Part shown: positions 1 through 10,939 of the stretch, one piece after another
How the letters are laid out: each line of letters starts with the position of its first letter
How positions within the stretch are numbered: position 1 is the first letter of the stretch
From: Typha latifolia
Lineage: Eukaryota; Streptophyta; Magnoliopsida; Poales; Typhaceae
Length of the DNA stretch: 64,000 bases
NCBI GenBank assembly: GCA_019914945.1
Contig: CM034109.1
Span: 8,362,479 to 8,426,478, forward strand
Direction: 5' to 3'
The notes under the pieces: model-generated
Told to the model about the DNA's origin: nothing
What the model saw: the letters and a program-made list of their open reading frames with translations, nothing else
The model's database searches: none
Made by a program: the position numbers and the translations under genes

Positions 1-51
1 ACAGTTATCGTAAAAAACATGGAACAGGTAACAGGATGAGCAGATGCATAC

Positions 52-1530
52 CTTAGATATGAGACCATTGGCCCACCTTACTTCAATACCTTCATCCTTG
101 TAACCGATGACATTTCCAACATATGATAGAAAATGATGAAAATCTTTTTCATTACTTCCATCTGCGACCATTTTCTGAGGAGTGTAATTTCCTAAAACTG
201 AAACTTTCAATGCATCAAGGATCACACCGTTTCCTTGTATATGTCCAATATGATTTGCACCAGCATGATTGTCCATATAATTAAGATCTAGAACTGATCT
301 TAGCACGACATCACCAATGCAGTAGGAGAAATCTGGATGCTCAATTAGTTCATAAGCACTTACTGTCTCCTCACAAGTGTCTCTAGTAACATCAGAAACC
401 TGTTTGAGCTCAGGAACTGCCCATTTCACTTTCACAGTCTTCTCAAGTGCATCAACATTTCTCACAACCCCTATAAGATGTTGCTTTTGAACACACACTT
501 CTTCAGCTCTTACTTTGTCTACGAACTGTCCTGGCCAAAAATCATGGTCGCCAAGATTGTTCACAGGAAACAAGGTTCGTGGATCTAAGCCAACTGAAAG
601 ATCACCATTTTGCCACAGAACATCAAGCTTGCTCTTTGTCCTCACAATAAGATATATCTGTTTATGGTCTTGACCATTAACTGCAGATCTATTCTTCATC
701 TTGGTATAGCTTTTTGGTGCAGTAATCAGAGTTGCTGACTTGTCAGCATTCATCTGCAGACTATGGAAACAATCCACTGGAAGGGTACACCAATCACCAA
801 GTTGCCAATTAGCATATGAAAAAAATGACAACAGAGTGAGGTTTTTTGGTTCTTGAAAACGAGGAGGAGTTGCTGAGCGGTTTGAATCATTAATGACAGA
901 AGTTATCCAGCTTACTCTCAGTAATCCTATTTCCACCTTGCAAATTGTACCTTCATCTTGACTTGTTTTCCATGAGCCACACCACCATCTCGCAGATACA
1001 GAAGTAGTTGGAAGATCAATTCTGACACGCTGACCAGGATAATAAAATGGCGCATCTTCAAAAAGGATTGGAGGAACAGGTTTTAAAAGTTCAGTGTCTT
1101 TTATCAACATTTTGCACTTTGTACCATCATTATATACAAGAGTAACTACATCAAACACCCTCTCCACCCTTCCAATCCATGGCCCCATAAGTACATAATC
1201 CCCAGACTCGAAGGATCTGACTCTACAAAGGGCCTTGCTGTTAACACCTTCTATTAAATCACCAGAGCTTGCCTCCAAGTCTACAATCATGTCAACATCC
1301 ACAACTCGACCCAACTGTCCAGAGGGATCACTCATTGAGCAGACAATGTCACCATGCACAAATCCTCTCTCAAATGCAAGAAAATCATCAATCTTGATGA
1401 TGCTCTCATCTAGGTTTGACAGGATGTTCTGTGCATGTCCACTGTATGAAGATTCACCATCATCTTGGTCCTCACTATCACTACTTTCAGCATAGCCCTC
1501 GCTCTCCGAGTCAACAACAAGAACGTCCAT
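52..1530 (-). CDS. PHO2: PHO2-like ubiquitin-conjugating enzyme (E2 24), first coding exon, partial
   Basis: This is the first coding exon (493 codons, phase 0) of a large E2 ubiquitin conjugase. It starts at the ATG ending at 1530 (MDVLVVDSESEGY), just after an acceptor at 1542-1544, and stops at a donor (CTAAG/GTAT) at 50-51. The rest, including the catalytic UBC domain, lies left of the window. The visible part has an acidic start and repeated SH3/Tudor-like blocks such as GQLGRVVDVDMIVDLEA, GDYVLMGPWIGRV, YYPGQRVRIDLP and NWQLGDWCTLPVDC. These are typical of the long N-terminal region of UBC23/UBC24 proteins. The leader array of miR399 target sites upstream identifies it as PHO2/UBC24 and not UBC23. 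PHO2 proteins act at endomembranes and promote degradation of PHO1 and PHT1 phosphate transporters; miR399 lowers PHO2 under phosphate starvation. The family role is established knowledge; its assignment here rests on sequence. Confidence 0.92.
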
Positions 1531-2168
1531 TATTTAAATGCCTGCGACATGTTATGTTGCTAACTTTCAACACTGACACTTCTAAGAATGTTAAAGCAGA
1601 AAGTCATATTAAGTGGAAGTAATCTACCAACCTTCTTAAAATAAACAAGGGGCTGAATGTAAAGTTTATGATAACTCAATGATCTTTCAACGCCAGGCTT
1701 TTTTAAGAAGTCAAATCTATCTTCCAGTACTTAGAAATTATATCTTCAACAAGAATGAGCAAGTTGCAGAGAATCCCTACAAATAAAAAAATGTTCAAAA
1801 AGTAAAATAAATAAAAAATTTCAAGCTTATAGCACAATATGCATTAGAACTAAGAATAACAAAAAAGAAGAAAGAAAATTCTTACTTTGCTTACTTCTCT
1901 TATTGGCGAACTGTTCTGTATATATCTTTAACGGGTATATATTGGTAATCACAAGTATTCAGCACAATCTACTGTGGCTTCAAATGTGAATTCTCAAGAT
2001 GTAGCAAAATTTTCAAGAAATGAGATAGTCACATCGACCATAGAAATAACAGCAAGAGGATGTATCACCAAATACTCATACAATCAATAAATCCAAGGTC
2101 CTAACGCTGAAGGAGAATTACCCAGATAATGACACAGGAAGTTAGCCTGCACCTGATAATACTATTAC

Positions 2169-2189
2169 TGCCAAAGGAGATCTGCCCAA
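2169..2189 (-). promoter_or_regulatory. miR399 target site 1
   Basis: Matches the miR399 consensus on the + strand except for C in place of T at position 14 and the last bases. It begins the first unit of a roughly 43-base tandem repeat. Confidence 0.85.
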
Positions 2190-2211
2190 CAGACCAAATT
2201 GTATGTAGAAG

Positions 2212-2232
2212 TGCCAAAGGAGATTTGCCAAG
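2212..2232 (-). promoter_or_regulatory. miR399 target site 2
   Basis: Positions 1-18 match miR399 exactly; the mismatches are at the 3' end of the microRNA. It lies exactly 43 bases after site 1. Confidence 0.88.
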
Positions 2233-2254
2233 GAAGCAAATTATAGGGAACTAA

Positions 2255-2275
2255 TGCCAAAGAAGATTTGTCCAA
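2255..2275 (-). promoter_or_regulatory. miR399 target site 3
   Basis: Differs at position 9 (A for G) and position 17 (T for C). The position 9 change is near the cleavage centre, so this is probably a weaker site. It lies 43 bases after site 2. Confidence 0.75.
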
Positions 2276-2332
2276 GAGAGCAAATTATAAGCAATTAATG
2301 CTGAACTATTTATCAAACAAAGGAATACTCCT

Positions 2333-2353
2333 TGCCCAAGGAGACCTGATTAT
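2333..2353 (-). promoter_or_regulatory. Degenerate miR399 site
   Basis: Resembles miR399 over its first 16 bases with three differences, then diverges completely. It is probably a decayed copy with little or no function. Confidence 0.4.
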
Positions 2354-2431
2354 AGGAGAAGTTTTTTTCTTTTTTGAGATTTTTCTGCCGAACGAGATAT
2401 GCGTGAAAGAATAACTTTCACAAGTTGTCAA

Positions 2432-2452
2432 TGCCAAAGGAGATTTGCCCCA
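2432..2452 (-). promoter_or_regulatory. miR399 target site 4 (best match)
   Basis: Positions 1-19 are identical to the canonical miR399 sequence. This is the most perfect site and the likeliest main cleavage position. Confidence 0.92.
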
Positions 2453-2557
2453 CAAACTAGAATGCTTCACATAATAGACAACTCATTGATATACTCTGAT
2501 TCTTGTTTGCCGATTATTGAATCTTCTGCTCCAAAAGGTACTAACTAAACTTATCAA

Positions 2558-2578
2558 TGCCAAAGGAGATTTGCGCCG
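2558..2578 (-). promoter_or_regulatory. miR399 target site 5
   Basis: Positions 1-17 are identical to miR399. There is one G for C difference at position 18. Confidence 0.9.
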
Positions 2579-2592
2579 GAAATAGAAGTTCT

Positions 2593-2613
2593 TGCCAAAG
2601 GAGATTTGTCCAA
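2593..2613 (-). promoter_or_regulatory. miR399 target site 6
   Basis: Positions 1-16 are identical to miR399, with T for C at position 17. It is only 35 bases from site 5 and is the most 5' good site in the mRNA. Confidence 0.9.
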
Positions 2614-3381
2614 CAAAGTGTGATAATTGAAGATGATGACGCTTCACATGCCAAAGATGGCTAATCTTGTGCCACGCCACACTGCAATCTTGCAAGGAGA
2701 GAATATACCACCAACCAACCGACAATCAAACATGTCACTGAAGAACTTTCCAAAGACGGCCGTGACTTCATTCTTCGAGTATTTACAAAGCCTCCAGCAA
2801 TCTGCATGCCAGTTTCACAAAGAGTTTCATAAAAATAATCCCATAGTTAAGCAAGCATAAGTTAACTCCACAAATAAACCCTACCTTATATAGTAACTTG
2901 GTTCCGGAAGTAAAGAAATTATAATGGAAACCCGAGTAAAACAAAAATCACCTAATATACTTGCAAATCAAAGTGGACAATACAAGAAACGATTTTCTTT
3001 TTTACCAAAAACAAATAAAGATGAAAAATAGCAGCGAAAAGTCTTTTTTTTTTCAACAGAAAAATAAGAGCATCGGCTTTCTAATCCACAAGGACCATCA
3101 AGAATCAAAGGAGAAAGCTTTACCTCGAGAACCCAAAACCCCAATGGATCAAAGGGATTGAAACCACCAGTTCCAGCTACTTCTCTTCTTGCCCTCTTTC
3201 TCTTCTTTAACAGCCAAAAAAGAAAGAGAAGGGTGGGTTTAAGCCAAGAGTTCGAGTCGCACCCATCAACCCATCTCCTACACCCGCAACCATAGCAGGG
3301 CGACTCGAGTCAGAGAAACCCAACTCCCAAAACTCCTCTTTTTCCTTCCAAATCCTCCTTGGTCTTCTCTCTGCTTCACTC

Positions 3382-3461
3382 CTCTCTCTCTCTCTCTCTC
3401 TCTCTCTCGCTCTATCTCTATCTAAAAGCAGAGGTTTTGAGGATATTTCAAATGGCAGTTA

Positions 3462-3515
<54 letters not shown>
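3382..3515. repeat. Two CT microsatellites at the PHO2 5' end
   Basis: CT runs at 3382-3408 and 3467-3515. In the PHO2 direction they are GA tracts just upstream of, or within, the first leader exon. That exon appears to end at a CTCGAG/GTAAAG donor near 3123. Such tracts are common near plant transcription starts. Confidence 0.8.
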
Positions 3516-3518
<3 letters not shown>

Positions 3519-3579
3519 TCTCCCTTTCTCCACGCACTTTTTTGAAGGTGCTTAGAAACTTTAGACTATTTTAATGGCA

Positions 3580-5518
3580 CATGCTTCTCAGTGCTGTAGA
3601 ATTTGGACTTTGGGCGGTAAAGTAGCAAATGGTAGGTATCATCGTGTGTAGTGTTCTTGTGACTTTTATTTATTGTGGGACATGGTTGGCCTTATATTAT
3701 GCAACGTAAAGTTGAGGAAAATAATGCCCACGCTCACACAAGCACTTTACAAATATTTACACGTGGCATTTTCTCCTCATTTGACAGTGATAATTATAGA
3801 ATGGATTGAGAAAATATCATATTATTCATTACTCCATGAAAATTATTCTCTCTCATTGACTCTAATTTCTTAACCTCAATTTACTTTTATTTTAACTATA
3901 TATGTATGTATATCCAAAGGTAGATCGGATTTTAGATATACTTATGAGTGATCCTAAAAATTAATTACTGTGCATTTTTTACTTCTTCTTTTTTTATTTA
4001 CTATTTCTATATTTAGTCCTGCATGGATGTAGACCATGCCATAGCTATTTACATGATGTTATGTCATTCTCTATCCATTCATGCATGTCGCTATATAGGC
4101 ACAATGGCAGTATAAAAGTTGGATGTGGTGATATCATAGCATCATGTACTTGGAAGATTGGGTTGGAACTTGGAACTACTTTTGCTGCCATACTTTTTAT
4201 AAGTCACTACCTTTTTTTGCCACTAAACTTTCCAGTTTCCACTCTTCTCATCATGCTCCACTTTCTCTTTTTTATTTTTTTTATTTACTTTACTTTTGGA
4301 GTTTGCCAACTCATTTTCAAATGACTTTAGGTTGCAAATTATGTGAAGGTTGTGTTGGATAATTTTGCTCTTAGGACTCGGCCTAAGTTAATTTGTGAAT
4401 GTATTAATTGTGCTCATTCGATAGTTATTTTAAATTATGTGAAGGTTGGGTGGAATAGAATACTAACTCACCTGTTTGAGCTGTCTGTAAATTATATATA
4501 TTTAAAGATAATAAAATATGTATCGACTATAAAAAATATTTATAGAAACTCTAATATGCTTAATTGAAAACTAAATATAATTAAATTGCTAATAGGTGTG
4601 CTTTGCAAAAACTTACCACTAAATTCTTTTTAATACTTGATTTGTTTTATATGTTAAGTGCTCTCAAGAATCTCGTGATGTCTACTGTTAAGGAATCAAA
4701 GCGAATGTTCTTCTTACCCAGAGAAAGAGTAGGATAAAAGTGCGAATGTTCACAGGATATCTTTGCTTATCTACGGAAGTTATTTATCCGAGGTTTCGAG
4801 TGGAATTGGGATTAATAAAGTTTCCATAGAGAGAGAAATTTTAAGCTAAAACTAACACCAGTTCATTTAAGTTAATATTTTTCTTTATTTCATAGAGGGA
4901 TATTTTTTTTTTCATTTCGCACCCTATATTATGTGTTAATTATAATTTACACCTTTTCTTCTTTCTTTCTTTTTTAAAAAAATGAAATCATAGAATACGC
5001 CCCCCCCCCGCCTAGTTGGTGGAGTCCAGTTTGCATCTTCTTTGGATTAGCACTAAACTTAGTTTAACACAACAATTAACATCACCCGGCACTAATAATA
5101 TAATTACTCAGCCATGTAGAACTATCCATGATCCACTAATCGACCATTAATTCCAAGACTAGCTAATTAAGAAACTAAAAATTCGTGTACTTGATTCCCG
5201 TTAGCAGCTAATGCATTTCTGACTCATTGTTATGAGACAAATGATTCAATACTTAATTTTTGGAGGAGACTAATTAAGCCTCCTTTCCATAAACTAAGCA
5301 AAGTAGACAGAGGGGTTGCAGCTTCTGGAGGATATGCTCCAATGGAGATGCCCACATCTTGCATTTTATGTGTCTCTCAATGAAAAGTACTTCTGTATAT
5401 AAAGAATTAGTGGGAGCTGTGAGTTCTCCATGATCATGAGTTCTTATGCTTTTGGAGATTGTGATCTCCAACCATTTCACCTCACTTTTTGCCAAAATTT
5501 GTGATCTCCATTAAAGTT

Positions 5519-5556
<38 letters not shown>

Positions 5557-6960
5557 AATAATTATGATCTACATAAATGTGAGAGATTCTTAAATTGATG
5601 GGCTCTTGTATTTGATTTGTATGAGTGAATTAATCATGAGAGGTTTTTAAAATTGATAGCGAAGATGGCCATCATTCCAATGTGGGTATTAAGTCATAAG
5701 TATGTTTGTAGAATGATAGTTTGAGACTTCATAAAAGAGTCCACTTCTAAAGCTTTGATCTTTTTGGATGTCATGGTTTGGTCCATGTCCATTCTTGTTC
5801 CTCAAGTCAGTCAGTGTGGAAGAATAATTCTTCTGGTACTCTTTTGGTAATTTTAGTTTTACTTAACTTATAATATTTAAATTAAATTTTACGGTAAAAT
5901 TTAAAAATACTTAATAGAAATAAAATTTTAAAAAATAGAAAAAACTTATAATGGAAATATAAACCTGAAACATATCTCGAGTTTTTAAGTCAAAACTCTC
6001 TAAATACTTTTTATTTCAAATAGAAACAATATGTTTTGAAGAGTAGTCACATAAATACAAAATTTTGAGGGGCATATATGTAAAAAATAATGATACTCGT
6101 AATATATATATACCAAAAGTTTGTCCAAAATAATTGATAATATTGTTGTTATAATACTGTTGATATTAATGCTGGCCCAACACAAACAATGTTCAAACTG
6201 GGGCTTGGAGTTGGGCCAATATCAATTTGGATTTGGGCCCTAAAGTTGGGCCATTTCCTAATCATTCTAATATTCTTGACTAAATGAAAACTAAGAGGAT
6301 ATATAACTATATAATTAGTAACCACATGAGAGTTAGTTCACCTAATTCTCTACTCTTCCACCTAAATCTCAATCTCACAACAATTCCAGTCAAATTAGCC
6401 TCTAGATTGGAGTCAGTAACCTATCACATTGACTTTTATTTACAAGCTAATAAATGATCATCTCATATCTCCTTAATATTAACCTTAAACAATGAGATCA
6501 CACAACTCTTCTACTTGCTTAATACTTGGGCTTGCATGTAGCATGATAACATTAATATATTCTTTAAACTGAGACCACCTACAAACATGAATCATAATCT
6601 TTATCATTTCTTATTATTTTATTTATTTCATTGTAATATTGTACTTGCAAAAATTCCATATTATATTAGGGGCAATCTAGCTTAAAAAAAACATTATTTA
6701 GTTTAGCATATGAAAATTCTTTTTTCTATCCCTTTTTTTTTTTCTTCTCTTTAGTTAGGTTATATTTAAGAAAAATAATAATTTTATAATATACAACCAA
6801 CTAAATAGTAAATTTGGATTTCTGACCCCTTAGAAGAGCAATTTATTAAAGTTGAGATCGAGACCTAACTGCTTCTACTATATGGACTTGGTTGACATTT
6901 CGGGTGAGAAAAAGGAATAAATAAATAAATAACGAGGGCTTAAAAGGGTAAAAAGTCCCG
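3580..6960. other. Intergenic, AT-rich, between divergent PHO2 and the 7TM gene
   Basis: I see no coding gene here; the open frames are short and resemble nothing. It holds a CT microsatellite at 5523-5552, a run of nine C near 5000, one copy of a recurring 10-base intergenic core at 4921-4930, and a cluster of TGGGCC/GGCCCA motifs at 6174-6252. Confidence 0.7.
6174..6252. promoter_or_regulatory. Cluster of four TGGGCC/GGCCCA (site II-like) motifs
   Basis: GGCCCA at 6174-6179 and TGGGCC at 6212-6217, 6234-6239 and 6247-6252. Such site II elements bind TCP factors in promoters of growth-related plant genes. The cluster is about 770 bases upstream of the 7TM start codon, so its target gene is uncertain. 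Confidence 0.45.
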
Positions 6961-6962
6961 CC

Positions 6963-6970
6963 TATTTATA
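6963..6970 (+). promoter_or_regulatory. TATA box of the 7TM gene
   Basis: TATTTATA lies 47-54 bases before the ATG at 7017. This would put transcription start near 6995 and leave a very short leader. Confidence 0.55.
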
Positions 6971-7016
6971 GTGATATAGTCTCTCAAACCTCCCAATCCC
7001 CTTCAGAGATTTCTTA

Positions 7017-10000
7017 ATGGAACAAGCTTCGTCTTCTTCGTCTTCCGTCTACTCTTCTCCTTCCAATGTATTCTACTTGGGCACTCCGGCGTTGGACGAA
7101 TCGTATCGGCCGCTACCATCGCTCTACTTGGCGTTCCTAGCGATATGGGCCGTGTCGGGCTTCTCCTGGACCTTCAACACCTGGCGGAATCGCCATTTCC
7201 AGGTGCCTTCTCTTCTTCATTCGGTTCGTAGTAGAGTTAGAGCTTCCGACTAGGGTCTCCTTTGATGCATGTGCCAAATTTGGTTTCTTGAATGCATTTG
7301 TTCTTCGAGGATTCTTTCGTTTACTTCAAATTCAGAAATTTTGCGGAAAGATTACATTTAGGCTGGTAAATTTTGGATTTAGATTCTTTTGAAGAACGTC
7401 TTTTGGTGACACTTGACTCTTATGTTGAAGCAGGCAAATAATCTACAGTGGATACTGGCGTTGGTTCCTTTAGTTAAGGCCTTGCAACTAGTACTTTCCT
7501 TTTCGTTTTGGTGAGTACTTACTGAATCAACTATTCTATCACAGTTTCTACCGCCTTACCTTTTTGTAGATCATAATAATGTGTTGCACCAGTGGTAAAG
7601 GCAGTTCTCTTTAGGATAAAACAGTTGATTTTCTTGTAGAATATTTACTTATTAGTTCTTGTTACGGCATCAAAGAAAAGCAAAAGGAATCTATGTGCAT
7701 TTTAGTACTTTGATCAAATATATAAGTCATCAAAAAAATTTAATGTGGATCATATGCAGGTACTCGTGTTTAAATCTTCAGACATGTTCTTTGTGGATGT
7801 CATTTGGAGTGTATGTAACAGGAATACTCTTTCAAACAGCCTGTTTTGTATCATTCATGCTCATCTCACATGGCTACTGTATCATGTGTGAGCGTCTCTC
7901 AGTACGTGAACGGCGAACAACAGCTGCTTTAGGATGTGTCCTCTACTTGACTCTTGTTGGTTACAAAGCTTCTGTGCCATATTTCACTGTGAGCTTTCTG
8001 TTTTCTCCCCACTTTTCGGTATGCTCATTTGTGGCTATACTAGTTCCCATTATTTTACATGTGGGTCATGTAGGCTTTTTATGAGGATTTGAAGACAGTA
8101 TTTTGCAGAGACTATAGTGCTTAACAATATTGATGAACATATGTTGGCATTATGATTCATTTAGAGGTAACTGCAATATGCTTTTTGAATTGAATGCAAG
8201 ACAGGTCTTTCTTATGCTGAACTATCTCGTCTCCTTCTATCTGATCTTCCGGCGTATTTCCCACAATCTGATAGTTCTGCGTGAGCATTTGAGTTTCATA
8301 GAGGAGGAGGATATTCAGACAATGCATGAAGTACTGAATAAAAAGTACACCATGTTCAAGTATGTTGGGCTAGTCTTCGCATACTTATTTGTATGACTTT
8401 TTTCTGAAGTAACTATTTTACAGAGATGACCGTCCTTTCTTTCTTCTGAATCAGGAGATTCCAAGGAACAATGCAAATTGTCGCAATTGTAGACATTCTG
8501 GTATTTCATTTTACCCATCAACACTAGTTATTTGTATTCACATGAAAATTTGTTCACTAACTGTAGTCAACATCATGTTCAGGTTTACATGAATGTTGAC
8601 GAGACACCGGATAACTACTGGTTTCGGTTGTTAGTACGTGAATGGGTGCAATTCTGCATCTTCCTGTACATTGGGTAAATTGAAAGCATATCCTGTTCTT
8701 ATTGCCCTTCTTGAATCGCACTTCAAATTCCAATTTGATTTTTCTTCTCTTTTCAGGTGGACGTTCAGAACACAGGAAGCATCACCACATTTCTCTGTAG
8801 TGCCTGCTTTGAAATCCAACTGGGATGTGGCAATGCCCCCTGTTTATAGCATAGTATGCTGTTCTCTTGGAACTCTAGTTGACTATCACATCATCTGTTT
8901 ATTTGATTATTTTCATCATACTTGATGAGCCTTGTTAACTGGCACTGCATTCACTCACATAATGTGTAGGTCATCAGCAAGTCAAACCATTCTTTACATA
9001 GTTCCACATGTGTGCATCTGTCAGGCTCGACCAGGTATCTAGGATTAGGCACCCACCAAATTAGTGAGGACTTGAACTGTCATATATACAGTTCAGTTTT
9101 CTAATCTTCTAAGCAGGCAATTATAAACTCAAGGCAGTGAGGGCTTGACCTAGCCCATTAAACTCAAGGTCTTGAGATTTTACCCTGAGGCAGTTTGTTG
9201 CATACCTATTCCAGTTTGTCTTTGGTGTCTCTTCAAAGTGATTTTGTTTTAGCCTTTTGAGTTTGGTACTTTTGCCTAGAACTACGATCATCGTCTTAAT
9301 CCATCACAAAACCGGGTGTTTTGATAATCAACATATTGCGTTCTTTTCTAATTAACCCTCATGAAAAGATCCACTTGGTAAAATATGGTGATAACAAATC
9401 ACATGTAGGTAATCTGGTCGAAAATGAAATTGCTTTGTGCTGCAGCTCATTGGTCTGGCCAAACCTTTTTGGAGGCACACCAGGGTTATAAACTTATATC
9501 GTTGTCTCAAAAACTCAGCAGAAAATCATTAGGAAAACTCTTTTCGATTTTTGGATCCAATTGTATGATGTCTTGCCGTATGCCTCCTGCTGTCTTTATC
9601 ACCATGGAAGCAGCAGCATATATCACCTTAACTCTTCTTTCTTAATTAAACATTTCAGGAAATGGATGCTGCTGATTTCAAGAATCTGGTGTCCCAAGAA
9701 TGGCATGTTGGAGTGGTAAGCAAAACATTAGTAATTCACTTGGACCTTTCATACCTTTACAACTTTAACAATGACTTGCATTATGCCTGATTTTCCTCGT
9801 CTTTCAACTTTATATTGCTTATTTCCTCCTCCTTTTTTTTTCTCTCCCAAGCTCTTTTCGTTAGTGTTTACATCCGCACTCCTCTATTGTTCTTCTGCAC
9901 TTCAACTGAATAATGAAAATGCAACTTGCTATTTTGCAGCCAACTTCTCCTTCAGGTGACAAAACTATGGATCCTTTACTAGTAATAGTTCAGAACCCTT

Positions 10001-10098
10001 GCGCAACAAGCAAATCCACAGCAGATGTACATAATAACCCAAGGACTCCTGCTGCTACCACTGCCATAAAGTTTCAGCGTGCTGTTGACCAAGTTTAG
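7017..10098 (+). CDS. Seven-transmembrane protein, GOST/lung-7TM-receptor-like
   Basis: Nine exons: 7017-7202, 7434-7510, 7760-7988, 8205-8359, 8455-8500, 8583-8674, 8757-8853, 9659-9715, 9940-10098. Together they encode 365 residues. All junctions are GT-AG and keep phase. Seven hydrophobic segments lie at about residues 34-52, 68-87, 98-121, 142-160, 164-182, 221-235 and 249-265, followed by a soluble tail of about 100 residues. WRNRHFQANNLQW after helix 1 and NYWFRLLVREWVQF before helix 7 recall the 7TM core of the GOST group (GPR107/108, TMEM87, TMEM145/GPR180), called lung seven-transmembrane receptor or CAND proteins in plants. The large lumenal N-terminal domain of those proteins is absent: only about 33 residues, with a Ser run and no clear signal peptide, precede helix 1. 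Likely an endomembrane or plasma-membrane protein. The family placement is from memory of motifs and is moderate; the 7TM topology is clear. Confidence 0.8.
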
Positions 10099-10939
10099 CA
10101 TCAAGAGAAGAAAGAAACTTTGAATCAACCAAACTTGCTGATGAGTAAGGCGGCAAAACCGCTGTTGTAATTGTCCATACATACAATTTGTGCTTTTGTG
10201 TTTTCTTTTATTGTTTGTACTGTAATTTGTGTCCTCCTAAGGAGAAGTCGGTAAACGGAAATTTCATGGGAGTACTCAAATTTGTATAATCCTTCACAAC
10301 CTTTGCAATGATATCGTATTCTTATGATGGTCATATTTGAACTAATTTTTGGAAGTTTCACAACATTCAGAGCAAATTTTATCTTGAGTTGCGATTACAG
10401 TTTAATGAGGCTCCCATCTTTGCAAGGTCTTCAGAGGGAAGATAAATACAACCTTCCCACAACCAAGTCGCTTTCATAACTTGGAATACATGCAAGTAGG
10501 AAGGATGGGGTAAGTGCATGTGTCACACTAGGCAAAATCCTCAAGTCATTAACACAACCAAACTATATGAGGGTATTGACCATTTATACCAAAATAACCC
10601 TGGATAGCGACATACCTTCTTGTGAAGAAGCATTGGAAGAGGACAATGATTCATTGATCTATCATTCTCATGATCTACAGGAAGAACATCATGATACGAT
10701 AGAACTCCCTTTCCAGCAAATATTATCTCAAACATTTTATTGATAAAAATATTTACTTGACAAGAACTACACTTATTGGGCATAAATTAGAGAATACAAA
10801 GAATATCCAAATATTCCTTGTAATACGGAATTCAGTGTGCAAGATCAACAGTGATAGCTTCTCTGGGCAGTATCTTTCCTAACATGGATTTGCTACTCTC
10901 GTCATGGCTTTAGTGGATACGCTGAGCTTATATCAACTT
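10099..10939. other. Intergenic between convergent genes
   Basis: This holds the 3' ends of the 7TM gene (+) and of the small basic protein gene (-). I see nothing else in it. Confidence 0.7.

Larger units (their letters stand above)
2169..2613 (-). promoter_or_regulatory. PHO2: miR399 target-site array in the PHO2 5' leader
   Basis: The + strand carries six good copies of the miR399 sequence itself (core TGCCAAAGGAGATTTG) at 2169, 2212, 2255, 2432, 2558 and 2593. The PHO2 mRNA is read from the - strand, so it carries the complements, which are miR399 target sites. Degenerate copies lie at 2333-2353 and 2105-2125. The array is 640-1080 bases upstream of the ATG. It probably sits in a leader exon that starts near 2801, after the acceptor GGCATGCAG. 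PHO2 leaders in Arabidopsis and rice carry about five such sites. Cleavage there lowers PHO2 mRNA when phosphate is scarce. Confidence 0.93.

Noticed and set aside
52..1530. Identification as UBC23 instead of PHO2/UBC24
   Set aside because: The N-terminal blocks are similar in both, but the miR399 site array in the leader is specific to PHO2.
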